Below, one piece after another: positions 35,701 through 44,493 of a stretch of 64,000 nt of DNA (position 1 is the stretch's first letter; every line of letters begins with the position of its first letter). Source of the stretch: Rhizobium leucaenae USDA 9039 (GTDB taxonomy: Bacteria > Pseudomonadota > Alphaproteobacteria > Rhizobiales > Rhizobiaceae). The stretch covers positions 1 to 64,000 of the forward strand of contig NZ_AUFB01000014.1 in the NCBI RefSeq assembly GCF_000426285.1. Reading direction: 5' to 3'. The notes beneath the pieces are model-generated. The model was given only the letters and a program-made list of their open reading frames with translations, did not search any database and was not told the origin of the DNA. A program made the translations under genes and the position numbers.

Positions 35701-35920
35701 GCACGCCGTTGACCTGTTGTTCGATCGGCAGGGCAACCGTGTCGACGAGGGTTTTCGCGCTCGCGCCGGGATAACGTGTCGTTACCTGGACCGTCGGCGG
35801 GACGACGTTCGGATATTGCGCAACCGGCAATTGGAAGAGCGCAACCGCGCCGACGAGGACGAAGACAAGCGCCAGAACATTCGCGAGCACCGGCCGCTCG
35901 ATGAAGAAGCGCGAAATCAT
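32762..35920 (-). CDS. RND multidrug efflux permease (AcrB/MexB type)
   Basis: A 1052-residue inner-membrane transporter. It starts MISRFFIERPVLANVLALVFVLVGAVAL, the typical first helix. The proton-relay motif GIVVDDAIVIVEGV in TM4 is intact, and the two large periplasmic loops and 12 membrane spans are in their expected places. It exports toxic compounds as a trimer, with the adaptor encoded 39 bases upstream in the same operon. No outer-membrane channel gene is adjacent, so a TolC-like protein from elsewhere is needed. GAGGACAG precedes the ATG. Confidence 0.95.
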   Translation of the reverse strand: MISRFFIERPVLANVLALVFVLVGAVALFQLPVAQYPNVVPPTVQVTTRYPGASAKTLVDTVALPIEQQVNGVQNMLYMQSTSASDGTYSLVVTFAIGTNPDQAQVLVQNRVAIAMSSLPQAVQQQGVTTQKKSTSILEFVSLTSPDSRYDSLFLSNYAVINLQNELARLPGVGNVSVFGAGQYAMRIWMNPDLLQARGLTPQDVINVVQQQSQEVTAGQVGIPPVPPGQDFQYTLNVSGRLNDAVDYENIIVKVDQENGGRITRIRDIGRVELGAQTYGQSFMQNGHPAAGIGIFQLPEANAITVAKDVAAKMAELSKSFPPGLAYQVPFDTTKFVTASIDEVYVTLIEAGVLVLVVILVFLQDWRAMLVPATTVPVTIIGAFAAMAALGFTVNLSTLFAIVLAIGIVVDDAIVIVEGVARHIEEGMPGKPAAEKAMDELFGPVIGITLVLMAVFIPAAFLPGLTGQLYKQFALVIAATAFISAINAMTLKPTQCALWLRPPVPPERRNFFYRGFNKVYDRAEHAYARLISGMVHHSGIAVLVALALIGVAVWGLTRLPTAFLPVEDQGYVLINAQLPDGASKERTDAVMEQVGRIAEQTPGVDQVLTISGISILDNSASLPNAGVAYVVLKDWGIRGKEKGQDLLSIYQHLNGALQNILMAKTLVVVPPPIQGIGNANGFTMQVEIRNGNFDFPLLQGLADTIVKNGNAQSALQRLSTSFRADVPQLSVSVDRIKAETLGVTVGQVFSALSGYVGSSYVTQFNKFGRTFQVYVQASPEFRIRPDDIRNLKVKAGDGTMVPLGTVVDVTSMQGPSLISLYNLYPTATIVGGAANGFSSGQALDVMEQIADRTLSPGSGFEWTALSYQEKAVGSQIYFIFALAMLLVYFVLAGQYESWILPLAVLLAVPLALLGTVGALSAAGVANNLYTQIGLILLIALASKNAILIVEYARERREQGMEILDAAVEAARLRFRPILMTSFAFILGVVPLVLATGAGASARKSIGISVFSGMIASTCLAVLFVPSFYVVLQRIEEYRKRRPVTQPVSQAAD

Positions 35921-35959
35921 GCTGTCCTCCTCGGATATTGGCGTGAGAACGAAAGCGAG

Positions 35960-37222
35960 TTATGGCGTATCGGACTTGGCCGTATCAGATTTTGCCGCCT
36001 CGGATTTGGATGCGTCGGCCTGAGGCGTATCGATTGTCGTCGCAACATTGCTCGACGCGTTTGCTGTTGCGACTGCGTCGATCGCGACCTTCTCCGGCGC
36101 GACCTTGCTGCCGGGAATGGCCTGTTGAATGCCTTCCGTCACAACCCAATCGCCGGCATCAAGTCCGGATTCGATGACGCGCAGCGGCCCTTCGCGCTGG
36201 CCGGTTTTCACCAGCTTCTGCTCGACCGCTTCATCTTTTCCGACGATCAGCACGTAGCTGCCCTGCTGGTTGGTGCCGATCGCATCGTCCCGCACCAGCA
36301 GCGCCTTGTCCTCGTGACCGAGGGGGACGCGCACGCGGACGAAAAGACCGGGCAGAAGGGCGTGATCCTTGTTGTCGACGATGCCCCTCACGGACAGGGT
36401 TCCGGTGGAGGAATCGACTTGCGGCGAGGCATAGTCGAGATGACCCTTGAAGGGGTAGTCGGCCTCGCCCTGCAGGCCGAGTTCAACCGGTATCGCCGGG
36501 AGATCGGTCTGCGTGAAGGTGCGACCCTGCGCCGCCATGCCCCGTTTGATCATCAGCACCTGCGGCTCGCTGACGCTGAAATTGACATAGAGCGGATCCG
36601 TCTGGACGATGGTCGCGAGCTTGGTCGGGCCGGATACGCCGACAAGAGCGCCGATATCGACGAGATGGGCAGTTACGAGACCGTCAAAAGGTGCCAGCAC
36701 CTTCGTATATCCGAGATTGATCATTGCAAGATCAAGGCTCGCCTTGGCATTTTGAATGGTGGCGTTCGCCTGATCGAGCGTGGCTTTGGCGCTGTCGAGG
36801 GCCGTCTGCGTCGTGACCTTCTGCTTGGTGAGATTGAGCTGCCGCTGATATTCCTGATCGGCGCCGACCTGGGATGCCTGCGCGGAGGCAAGCGTCGCTT
36901 GCGCCTGATCCACTTGGGCTTGGTAGGTATTGCTTTGGATGCCGAAGAGCTGCGTGTCCTTCTTGACCGGCATACCGTCCCGGTAGTCGATCGACTCGAC
37001 GAATCCCTGGACGCGCGCCTCTATATCGACGGAATTGATCGCTGCGGTATTTCCCGTCAGTTCGAAATATCGGGTGACGGCCTGCTGCAAAGGAAGCGCT
37101 ACGCGCACCTTCGGCGGCGGCGGGGCGACATAGGTATTGTTGCTGCCGTCGCATGCCTGAAGAGAAATCGTGCAGACGAGCACGCCGCAAAATTGTAGAC
37201 CTTGAGAAAATCCCCCACGCAT
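35960..37222 (-). CDS. RND efflux periplasmic adaptor lipoprotein (AcrA/MexA type)
   Basis: A 420-residue membrane-fusion protein. The lipobox is CTISLQAC near residue 24, so it is anchored by lipid. The barrel/lipoyl part (VEARVQGFVESIDYRDGMPVKKDTQLF), the coiled-coil hairpin (AQATLASAQASQVGADQEYQ to NATIQNAKASLDLA) and the second lipoyl half (VLAPFDGLVTAHLVDIG) are in order. The tail is rich in Ala/Asp/Lys repeats (SKSEAAKSDTAKSDTP). An ATG at 37222 is chosen over a GTG three codons earlier because GGGGG lies nine bases upstream. It is the first gene of the pump operon. Confidence 0.93.
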   Translation of the reverse strand: MRGGFSQGLQFCGVLVCTISLQACDGSNNTYVAPPPPKVRVALPLQQAVTRYFELTGNTAAINSVDIEARVQGFVESIDYRDGMPVKKDTQLFGIQSNTYQAQVDQAQATLASAQASQVGADQEYQRQLNLTKQKVTTQTALDSAKATLDQANATIQNAKASLDLAMINLGYTKVLAPFDGLVTAHLVDIGALVGVSGPTKLATIVQTDPLYVNFSVSEPQVLMIKRGMAAQGRTFTQTDLPAIPVELGLQGEADYPFKGHLDYASPQVDSSTGTLSVRGIVDNKDHALLPGLFVRVRVPLGHEDKALLVRDDAIGTNQQGSYVLIVGKDEAVEQKLVKTGQREGPLRVIESGLDAGDWVVTEGIQQAIPGSKVAPEKVAIDAVATANASSNVATTIDTPQADASKSEAAKSDTAKSDTP

Positions 37223-37391
37223 TCCTGACACCCCCCTACTTGCGAGTTCCAGTCTTCATGCGCACCTCGCCGGCGACCAAGCAGCGCCGATGGATCAAGG
37301 CATGTGACACTATGAAGCGGCATTGCTAAAAATTGCAATAGCCCCTTGGCCTGCAATTAGTATGAGCCGCACCGGAGAGGGCCGAAGCTGA

Positions 37392-37949
37392 TCACGCAGG
37401 CCGGCTTTTTCGGAACGTCATCATGATAAGAAGCAGGACGATAATGATCCCCGCTGCAATCAGGACGTGGTGGTGCAACGGCAGATGGCCGAAGGCTTGC
37501 TCGATACCCTGCCCGAACAGATAGCCTATTCCAGTGAAGAGCAACCCCCAGATCAAGGCCGCTGCGGCGTTGATCAAGGCGAACTTTATCGCTGAAACGC
37601 CTGACATCCCGATGGCGACCGGACTGATTGCCCTCAGACCATAGATGAACCTGAAGGAGAAGATGAAGCCGGTGGGATGGCGCTCCAGAAGATGCGTGAC
37701 GCGTGCGAACGCCGGTTTCGCGATGATTTTCTGGACGCGCGGATAGTGCCGGGCATAACGGCCGATGAAAAAGAGCGTCTGGTCGGCGATAAAAGAACCG
37801 GCGCAAGCGGCCGCGGCTGCGTTCCAATAGGTCATGAGGTGACGATGCGAGAACACGCCACCGAGGATCACCATGGTTTCTCCCTCGATGGCAGCCCCAA
37901 GGAAGATTGCCAGGAGGCCATATCTTGCGATCAGAAGCTCGATGGTCAT
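37392..37949 (-). CDS. DedA-family membrane protein
   Basis: A 185-residue protein with the DedA/SNARE-associated pattern. GLLAIFLGAAIEGETMVILGG opens it, then GSFIADQTLFFIGRYARHYPRVQKI, then the conserved FIFSFRFIYGLRAISPVAIGMSGVS and two final membrane helices. DedA proteins flip or scramble lipids and support membrane potential and drug resistance. It lies 32 bases before the end of the antiporter gene on the same strand, so the two may share a transcript. Confidence 0.9.
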   Translation of the reverse strand: MTIELLIARYGLLAIFLGAAIEGETMVILGGVFSHRHLMTYWNAAAAACAGSFIADQTLFFIGRYARHYPRVQKIIAKPAFARVTHLLERHPTGFIFSFRFIYGLRAISPVAIGMSGVSAIKFALINAAAALIWGLLFTGIGYLFGQGIEQAFGHLPLHHHVLIAAGIIIVLLLIMMTFRKSRPA

Positions 37950-37981
37950 ATGAGTGGCCCTGGACGGGAATGATGCGAACT

Positions 37982-39112
37982 TTACCGCTGAAAGATGAGC
38001 AGCACGTAAGACAGGAAAAGAACGAGGTGAACGGCACCCTGCATGACATGGGTCCGGCCGCTGGCGAAGGTAATGATACTGACGACAAGCGTCAGAACGA
38101 GCATGACGAGATCGCTGCCTTCAAGCCCCAGCGTCACGGGATGGGCATAGAGATAGCTGACGGCGAGCATGGCGGGGACGGTGATCCCGATCGTCGAAAG
38201 GACCGAACCGAGGAAGATATTGATCGAACGCTGCAAGTGGTTGGCGGCGGCGGCCCGCACCGCGCTGATGGCTTCCGGCGTGGCAACCAGCACGGCCATG
38301 ACGACGCCGCCGAATGCGACGGGGGCGTGCAACGTTTCGATCACGTAGTCGATCGGCTTGGCAAGTTCTTCGACCAGGAAGACCACCGGTCCCATATAGG
38401 CGAACAGCAGGAGGGTATGATGCCATATCGCCCTGCGGCCGGGGCGAGGCTCCGGTTTGGTCGGCACTTCGCCCTCCTCGGCGAAAAAATGGTGGTGGCG
38501 GCCCGCCTGAAGCATCAGAAATATGCCGTAGAGGCCAACAGAGATGATTCCGAGCACCATCTGTCGCGGCAAGGAAGGATGCGGGCCTCCGGTGCTATAT
38601 AGAAAACTCGGCAATATCAGGCTTAGCGTCGCCAGCGGCACGATAAGACCGAGATAGGCGTTGGCGCCCTGCAGGTTATGCGACTGCTCCGGTCGGCGCC
38701 AGCCGCCGAACAGCAGTGACAGTCCCACCATGCCGTTGAGGATGATCATGATCACCGCAAAAAGCGTATCACGAGCAAGAGTAGGATTGTTCTCGCCATG
38801 GATCATGACGGCGGAAATAGCCATAACTTCAATCGAAGTGATGGCGAGCGTCAGGATCAATGTGCCGTACGGCTCCCCAAGTCGTTCCGCGAGATGGTCG
38901 GCATGCCGGACGACGGAAAGCGCAGAACCAAGCACGGCGGCAAAAAGCCCGAGGAAAGTTATTGCGAGCCAAACTGGATCCGACAATCGCCGAAACAGGT
39001 CATCTTCGGAGCCGAAGATCACTAGGCAGGTCAGAATGCTGATCGCCAGAAACCATTCCTCGCGGCAGAGACGGGTTAGTCCGCGAGGACGAAATGCGAG
39101 ACTGTCCGTCAT
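37982..39112 (-). CDS. Calcium/sodium:proton antiporter (ChaA type)
   Basis: A 376-residue membrane protein with about 11 spans and the two inverted antiporter repeats. The motifs TLILTLAITSIEVMAISAVM and GVVMAVLVATPEAISAVRAAAANHLQRSINIFLGS carry the acidic residues expected in the alpha repeats. It should exchange Ca2+ or Na+ for protons. The ATG at 39112 (MTDSLAFRPRG) has no clear ribosome-binding site; the frame is open for 39 more codons upstream. The DedA gene follows. Confidence 0.85.
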   Translation of the reverse strand: MTDSLAFRPRGLTRLCREEWFLAISILTCLVIFGSEDDLFRRLSDPVWLAITFLGLFAAVLGSALSVVRHADHLAERLGEPYGTLILTLAITSIEVMAISAVMIHGENNPTLARDTLFAVIMIILNGMVGLSLLFGGWRRPEQSHNLQGANAYLGLIVPLATLSLILPSFLYSTGGPHPSLPRQMVLGIISVGLYGIFLMLQAGRHHHFFAEEGEVPTKPEPRPGRRAIWHHTLLLFAYMGPVVFLVEELAKPIDYVIETLHAPVAFGGVVMAVLVATPEAISAVRAAAANHLQRSINIFLGSVLSTIGITVPAMLAVSYLYAHPVTLGLEGSDLVMLVLTLVVSIITFASGRTHVMQGAVHLVLFLSYVLLIFQR

Positions 39113-39507
39113 TGGAATGACGGCCCTGCAGAAAACTGTAGCTGCGAAGCGATCGTCAATGCCATCATATCCCCCAACCTGCGTCGCCGGACGCCCGCAA
39201 ACCGACTGGACCGTATCGCCTGAGTTCAAAATTCTACACGTGTTTGCTGCTTTTCGCGAGATCAGCCATTGATCGTCCGATGAAGGCGCGTGCCGGTAGC
39301 TGAATCGCAGAGTAGATCATGCCTTTTCGAACGGAGCGTCGGAGCTTTTTATAGGCTCGGCCGTGCCGGTTGTCTTCTCGGCAAAAAGGGCGAAGAGGGG
39401 TGTGATGCTCTTAGGGCTGGCTGCTTGCCAGCTTTTTCATGCGCAGCGTACCGCATTGATCGGAACTGACCTCGTGCGGTTCGGATAGTGCTGATTTACT
39501 ACGCTCC

Positions 39508-39578
39508 GCTCCCTTCTCATATCTGAGGGAGCTTTCCCCGCTTTGCCCCGCCTCATCCGATTGGCGGGGCTTTTTCTT
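39508..39578 (+). terminator. Hairpin plus strong Rho-independent terminator
   Basis: GCTCCCT/AGGGAGC (39508-39532) is a 7-bp stem. It is followed by an 8-bp stem GCCCCGCC/GGCGGGGC (39545-39570) and TTTTTCTT. This double-hairpin end is typical of bacterial small RNAs. No coding gene ends upstream on this strand. Confidence 0.65.
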
Positions 39579-39723
39579 GGGGCACGTAGTGCCGTTTATG
39601 TATATGTCGGATGATAGTGTAATAATTATCTCTGCCGTCAGGCGAGGCCAAAATTTCCATAAAGCTTATTTAACGATTGACGATATTTAATTATCGTTTA
39701 GCTTGAACTCGTTGAATATTTAA

Positions 39724-39761
39724 CGCCTGCCTGTTACCGCTTTGCAGGTGGGCGCTTTTTT
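39724..39761 (+). terminator. Second Rho-independent terminator
   Basis: CGCCTGCCTG (39724-39733) pairs with CAGGTGGGCG (39745-39754) with two G-T wobbles and an 11-base loop, followed by six T. It lies about 180 bases after the first terminator, again with no gene in between. Confidence 0.65.
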
Positions 39762-40079
39762 CCTTTAGGGGAACATAGAAGTATTGTCATATTATTGAGA
39801 TACTTCTTTAGGGACCTTGCCATTGCCTTTTGCTGGTCGCTGCAATTCGATCATTCCGAGGGATTCGATGGCGAGCATTTCGGTCGAGGTTTTTCAAAAA
39901 ACTGCTCGGCTTCCCTAAATTTGGCGTCGTCCTTACGAGAGAAAATCCAAGCATCCGTGCGGCGCCTTCGGGGCGAAAGAGATCCTCATGGTTTGTCGTT
40001 GCCTAAATTATTAAAACGTAGATAACTATAACCAGGAAAAGATTTGATCCGGGGCAAGGCTTGCGCAAGGGAGCCGCAG

Positions 40080-41120
40080 ATGATCTTTCGCCAGCTCTTC
40101 GACAGTGTATCCGGTACCTACACTTACCTCATCGCCAGCCGGCGGGGCGGCGAGGCGCTCATCATCGATCCCGTGCTCGAGAAAGTCGACCGCTATCTTA
40201 AGCTCGTGGAGGAGCTGGACCTCAAGCTGGTCAAGGCCGTGGATACGCATTTGCATGCCGACCATATCACCGGGTTGGGTGCGCTGCGCGACCGCACGCA
40301 TTGCATTACGGTGATGGGCGAGCAGACGCTTGCCGACGTCGTTTCCATGCGTGTGGCGGAAGGCGACCGTGTTTCGATCGAAGGTTTGAGCCTCGACGTG
40401 CTCTATACGCCGGGCCACACGGACGATTCCTATTCCTTCCTGATGGGCGGCCGCGTGTTCACCGGCGACACGCTTCTCATTCGCGGCACCGGGCGCACCG
40501 ATTTCCAGAACGGCAACCCGCTTCAGCAGTACGATTCGATCTTCAACAAGCTCCTGAAATTGCCGGACGAGACGCTGGTCTATCCGGCCCACGACTATAA
40601 GGGCGATACTGTTTCGACCATCGGTGAGGAGAAGCTGTTCAATCCGCGCCTCAAGGTTCGGTCGGCCGACGAGTATGCGGACCTCATGAACAGTCTGAAA
40701 CTTCCCAACCCGAAGATGATGGATGTGGCGGTGCCGGCCAATGTTCATGTCGGCTTTCATCAGGATGAGATCGCGCGCAAAGGCTGGGCCGTCTCGGCCG
40801 CCGAGGCATTGGCGTTGCGCGGCCGTCCGGATATCGCGATCGTCGATCTGCGCGAGAGGAGCGAGCGCGAAAAGCACGGAACGATCCCCGGCTCGTTGCA
40901 CGCACCCTATCCGGATTTGCTGGAAAACATCAGCGCGGGCGGCATGCTGCATGAGTTGGCAGCGGCCACCGGCAAGCGGATCGTCTTCTATTGCGCCTTC
41001 GGCGAGCGATCGGCGATGGCCGTGCAAGCGGCGCAGGACGCCGGCCTGACAACCGCCTGTCATATCGAGGGCGGGATTGCTGCCTGGAAGAAGGCGAATG
41101 GGCCGGTGGCCACGCCGTAG
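40080..41120 (+). CDS. Persulfide dioxygenase-like MBL-fold protein fused to rhodanese
   Basis: A 346-residue protein. The N-terminal metallo-beta-lactamase fold (about 1-230) has THLHADHITGLGALR, YTPGHTDDSYSF and VFTGDTLLIRGTGRTDFQNGN, the ETHE1-type iron site, plus YPAHDYKG. A rhodanese domain (about 250-345) ends it, with the active cysteine in IVFYCAFGERSAMAV. Such fusions oxidise persulfides from sulfide metabolism. The start at 40080 follows GGGAGCCGC. It stands alone after the structured intergenic DNA. Confidence 0.92.
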   Translation: MIFRQLFDSVSGTYTYLIASRRGGEALIIDPVLEKVDRYLKLVEELDLKLVKAVDTHLHADHITGLGALRDRTHCITVMGEQTLADVVSMRVAEGDRVSIEGLSLDVLYTPGHTDDSYSFLMGGRVFTGDTLLIRGTGRTDFQNGNPLQQYDSIFNKLLKLPDETLVYPAHDYKGDTVSTIGEEKLFNPRLKVRSADEYADLMNSLKLPNPKMMDVAVPANVHVGFHQDEIARKGWAVSAAEALALRGRPDIAIVDLRERSEREKHGTIPGSLHAPYPDLLENISAGGMLHELAAATGKRIVFYCAFGERSAMAVQAAQDAGLTTACHIEGGIAAWKKANGPVATP

Positions 41121-41305
41121 ACATGCGGAGCAGGCCAGCTCCTAGTTCGCCGTCCGCCTTACTTTGTCTCGTCCCAAAAGACATCGGATACCCTCTCCGA
41201 TAACACCGGGATCACGAAGAGTTTCGTTATCAAGCTCCGGGGTTTGACCTATCCAGGTTGCAGCGTCGGGCCAACGGAACCTTTGGGGTTCAGGAGAGCG
41301 ATTTC

Positions 41306-41989
41306 ATGAGACATATCGGCAGCATGGTGCAAAAGGCTGCTTTTGCTTTCGGCGTTAGCTTTGCCTTGAGCGCGACCATCGGTCCTTTCGGCACAATTCC
41401 GGCTTCCGCCCAGACTATTATCGACGACTGGCAGAAGGTAAAGCCGCCAGCGGCGCCGGAATTGAAGCCGGTGACGGTGGATGTGAAGACGACGGCGCTG
41501 CTGATCCTCGATTTCAACGGCGCGCAGGACCCGACCAAGGGGCCGTGCAACAAGAACATCAAGCCGCGTTGCCTCGCCTCCGTGCCGAAGGTCAAGACAA
41601 TGCTCGACGAGGCGCGCGCCAAGGGCGTGTTCGTGGTCTATAGTCTGGCCGGTGCGGGCGAACCTCAGGATATCGCCACGGACCTTGCGCCGCTGGCAAG
41701 CGACCCGATCGTCAAGTCCGGCCCGGACAAGTTCATCGGCACCAATCTCCGCAACATACTCGCCGACAAGGGCATCAAGACCGTGATCGTCACTGGCACG
41801 GCGTCCGAGGATGCGGTTCTCGACACGGCAACCGATGCGGCGCTGAACGGGATGGACGTCATCCTTCCCGTCGACGGCATGTCGTCCACAGAGCTCTACG
41901 GCGAACAATATGTCGCCTGGCACATGGTCAATGCGCCGGGCGTTTCACGGAAGACGACGCTGACAAGGATCGACATGATCAAGTTCTGA
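41306..41989 (+). CDS. Periplasmic isochorismatase-like protein lacking the active-site Cys
   Basis: A 227-residue protein with a signal peptide ending around ASAQT and CAGGAG before the ATG. The isochorismatase fold is clear: TTALLILDFNGAQD carries the catalytic Asp and VKSGPDKFIGTNL the Lys. The usual catalytic Cys (in the T..C.E.TA motif) is replaced: the sequence reads GTASEDAVLDTATDAAL, with Ala at the Cys position. It ends MVNAPGVSRKTTLTRIDMIKF. It is probably not a hydrolase of the classical type. Confidence 0.8.
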   Translation: MRHIGSMVQKAAFAFGVSFALSATIGPFGTIPASAQTIIDDWQKVKPPAAPELKPVTVDVKTTALLILDFNGAQDPTKGPCNKNIKPRCLASVPKVKTMLDEARAKGVFVVYSLAGAGEPQDIATDLAPLASDPIVKSGPDKFIGTNLRNILADKGIKTVIVTGTASEDAVLDTATDAALNGMDVILPVDGMSSTELYGEQYVAWHMVNAPGVSRKTTLTRIDMIKF

Positions 41990-42020
41990 CACCGCTTCCC
42001 TTGGAAAAGGGTAGGTAGCG

Positions 42021-42752
42021 TCAAGCCAGCGTCTCTTGAAAGAGGTTCAACAGGCGCTTCCAATGCCGTTCGGCGCCGGTCTCGTCGTAGACGCCGTGGT
42101 CGGGAACGGTCCAGCCATGCGCCATGCCGACGTAGTTCTCGATCGCATGATCTACACCGCCTATGCGAAGCGCTTCGGCGAGACGGGCGGATTGCTCCGG
42201 CGGGAAGCTGTTGTCGACACCGGCAACACCGATATAGAGGCGGCCTTTGATATCCGCGGCCAGACGATGCGGGCTATCCTCAGCGTCGCTGGCAAGATTT
42301 CCGCCGTGGAAAGTGGCTGCGGCTGCGACGCGGTCGGAATAGGCGGCCGCTGCCGTCAGCGCACGCGCACCACCCATGCAATAGCCGACGGTGCCGACCG
42401 GCCCGATGGCGCCGGCGGCCTTCAGCGCATCAAGGAAAGCGGCGCTGTCGCGCTTGGTCATCTCCTGCGACGTGCCGCGTACCATCCCCATAATTGTTTC
42501 GCGTGAGGCCGGATCACCGAAGGACGTGCCGTTGAAGGGGCCATAGGTGCCGAAGCGATAGAAGAGGTCGGGCAACAGCACGATATAGCCGGAATCGGCA
42601 AGCCGCTGTGCCATGGCGTAAAGCGCTTGGCGGGGACCCATAGCGTCCATATAGAAAATGATGCCACGCTCGGCGGCGGCGCCGTTGTCGGGGCGGAAGA
42701 TGGCGGCTTTTGCGACGCCATCGGCAGCATTGATTTCGATCTCTTGTTTCAT
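42021..42752 (-). CDS. Dienelactone hydrolase-family protein
   Basis: A 243-residue alpha/beta hydrolase. The nucleophile elbow is GTVGYCMGGARAL (Cys as in dienelactone hydrolases, about residue 120), with the acid in YIGVAGVDNSFPPEQ and the His in GMAHGWTVPD. It converges with the isochorismatase-like gene. AAGGAAT precedes the ATG. The natural substrate is unknown; no chlorocatechol pathway genes are nearby. Confidence 0.9.
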   Translation of the reverse strand: MKQEIEINAADGVAKAAIFRPDNGAAAERGIIFYMDAMGPRQALYAMAQRLADSGYIVLLPDLFYRFGTYGPFNGTSFGDPASRETIMGMVRGTSQEMTKRDSAAFLDALKAAGAIGPVGTVGYCMGGARALTAAAAYSDRVAAAATFHGGNLASDAEDSPHRLAADIKGRLYIGVAGVDNSFPPEQSARLAEALRIGGVDHAIENYVGMAHGWTVPDHGVYDETGAERHWKRLLNLFQETLA

Positions 42753-42963
42753 TATCAAATTCCTTGCGGTCTGGTTCGAGTGTTCGCTTCCTCGGACGGC
42801 ACTTTGGCAAATGGCCGGATGGCGCTCAATGGCCTTTTGCTTTCAAAGGGATGCGGCGAGCCGATCGGCGATCAACATCTCTTGAGTTTCCGCTTTCGCG
42901 GTCAGTGGAATAGTATCCGAAGCGACGGCGTCGATGCGCGGGGCCGATGGAGGATGCGTTCCA

Positions 42964-44493
42964 ATGTCTTTTCGCCAGATCGTTCCGAGCCTTGCGCTGG
43001 TCTTTTCCCTCGTCTCGACACTGGCCCTTGCCGCACCGCCGGAGCAAGGCCGCCCTGCCGGCGGCGGAGGTGGCGGCGTGCTCTCCCTGTTGCCGGCCGA
43101 TGCGGTCAGCGACCATGTGCTGAATGCCGAAGGTAAAAGCATTCCCTATACGGCGACAGCGGGCACGCTCGATCTCTTCGGCCAGGACGGCGAGCGCACT
43201 GCGGCGATCTTCTATACCGCCTATGTCGCCAAGAACCGGGATGCCGACAGGCCGGTCACCTTCGTCTTCAATGGCGGTCCGGGCGCTGCATCGGCTTTTC
43301 TCAGCCTCGGATTGGTCGGACCGCGCATTCTCGATTTCGGCCCCAGCGGCCGGGACGGCGCCAATGCCAGACTGATCGACAATCCCCATAGCTGGCTGAA
43401 CTTCACCGATCTCGTCCTGATCGATCCAATCGGCACCGGCTGGAGCCGAACGGTCAAGCCAGATGACGCCAACCAGTTCTACTCTACGCGGGCGGATGCG
43501 GAGAGCCTCGCGAAGGCGCTTGCGCTTTATATCGCCCACAACGGACGCGCAGCCTCGCCGAAATATATTCTCGGCGAAAGCTATGGCGGGCTGCGCGCGG
43601 CAAAAGTCGCCACCAGCCTGCGGCAGGATCAGGGTATTCTGATCTCCGGCATTGTCATGCTGTCGCCGCTGATCGAAGGGCGGCTTGTCTTCGGAGCGAA
43701 CGATTTGGCACTCGGTGCGGCATTCGAATTGCCGTCGCTGGCCGCCGCCGAGTTGGAGCGGAAAAATGCCTTCAGCGAGCAGGGTGTCGCCGATGCCGAA
43801 AAATTTGCACTGAACGAATATCTGCCCGCGCTCGCAGGCAAGCCACCAACCGGCGATGCCGGTCGCGCTTTCTACGATCGCGTTGCCAAGCTGACCGGCA
43901 TTCCCGAAGATGTCGTCGCAAAGAACCAGGGCTTTCTCGGCGGAGTGTATCAGAAACATTCCGATGGCGACGGCGCCGATATCGTCAGCTCTTACGATGC
44001 TTCGTTCCTGGCGCCGGATCCCTATCCGGAATCGGAGGCCGGCCGCAGTGACGACCCTATCCTCGATGGCTTCGTTCGCGCCTATGGCGGCGCTTTTTCG
44101 AGCTATGCGCGCGACGAGCTCGGTTTTCATACCGACATGACCTACAATCTGCTGTCGAGTTCGGTAAACGAGCATTGGAACTGGGGCGGCCGTAACGGCG
44201 GTTCGCGCCTGCATGCCAGCGGGACGGATGACATCAAAGAGATGCTGACCCTCGTACCGTCTTTCCGGCTTTTGGTAGCACAGGGCTATAGCGATCTCAT
44301 CGTGCCCTTCGGCGTCAACAAATACGTGCTCGACCATCTGCCGCCGGCCTTTGCCGACCGCGTGGCGTTAAAGCTCTATCGCGGCGGGCACATGTTCTAC
44401 ACGCGGCCGACATCGCGTGAAGAATTCAGCGCAGATGCCAGGACGTTCTTCACGGCACCGCCTGTGATGATACCTCCGGCGCAGTCCAACTAG
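42964..44493 (+). CDS. S10-family serine carboxypeptidase-like protein
   Basis: A 509-residue exported protein with a signal peptide (IVPSLALVFSLVSTLALAA). The catalytic Ser is in ILGESYGGLRAAKVA (about residue 195), the Asp in VAQGYSDLIVPFGV and the His in YRGGHMFYTR. The substrate-side motif FVFNGGPGAASAF and GTGWSR are typical for the family. It probably trims peptides in the periplasm. The stop codon overlaps that of the MscS gene on the other strand (44490-44493), so the two genes converge tightly. Confidence 0.9.
   Translation: MSFRQIVPSLALVFSLVSTLALAAPPEQGRPAGGGGGGVLSLLPADAVSDHVLNAEGKSIPYTATAGTLDLFGQDGERTAAIFYTAYVAKNRDADRPVTFVFNGGPGAASAFLSLGLVGPRILDFGPSGRDGANARLIDNPHSWLNFTDLVLIDPIGTGWSRTVKPDDANQFYSTRADAESLAKALALYIAHNGRAASPKYILGESYGGLRAAKVATSLRQDQGILISGIVMLSPLIEGRLVFGANDLALGAAFELPSLAAAELERKNAFSEQGVADAEKFALNEYLPALAGKPPTGDAGRAFYDRVAKLTGIPEDVVAKNQGFLGGVYQKHSDGDGADIVSSYDASFLAPDPYPESEAGRSDDPILDGFVRAYGGAFSSYARDELGFHTDMTYNLLSSSVNEHWNWGGRNGGSRLHASGTDDIKEMLTLVPSFRLLVAQGYSDLIVPFGVNKYVLDHLPPAFADRVALKLYRGGHMFYTRPTSREEFSADARTFFTAPPVMIPPAQSN

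Larger units (their letters stand above)
39113..40079. other. Gene-poor stretch rich in RNA-like structure
   Basis: No protein gene is supported over almost 1 kb; a frame at 39795-40025 has no ribosome-binding site. Two strong intrinsic terminators (39545-39578 and 39724-39761) on the plus strand have no gene before them, so small RNAs may be encoded here. Confidence 0.5.

Noticed and set aside
33680..37198. A 1172-codon open frame antisense to the RND pump genes
   Set aside because: It mirrors the codon pattern of both pump genes and is rich in Asp/Arg/His without any domain. GC-rich genes often leave the opposite strand open.
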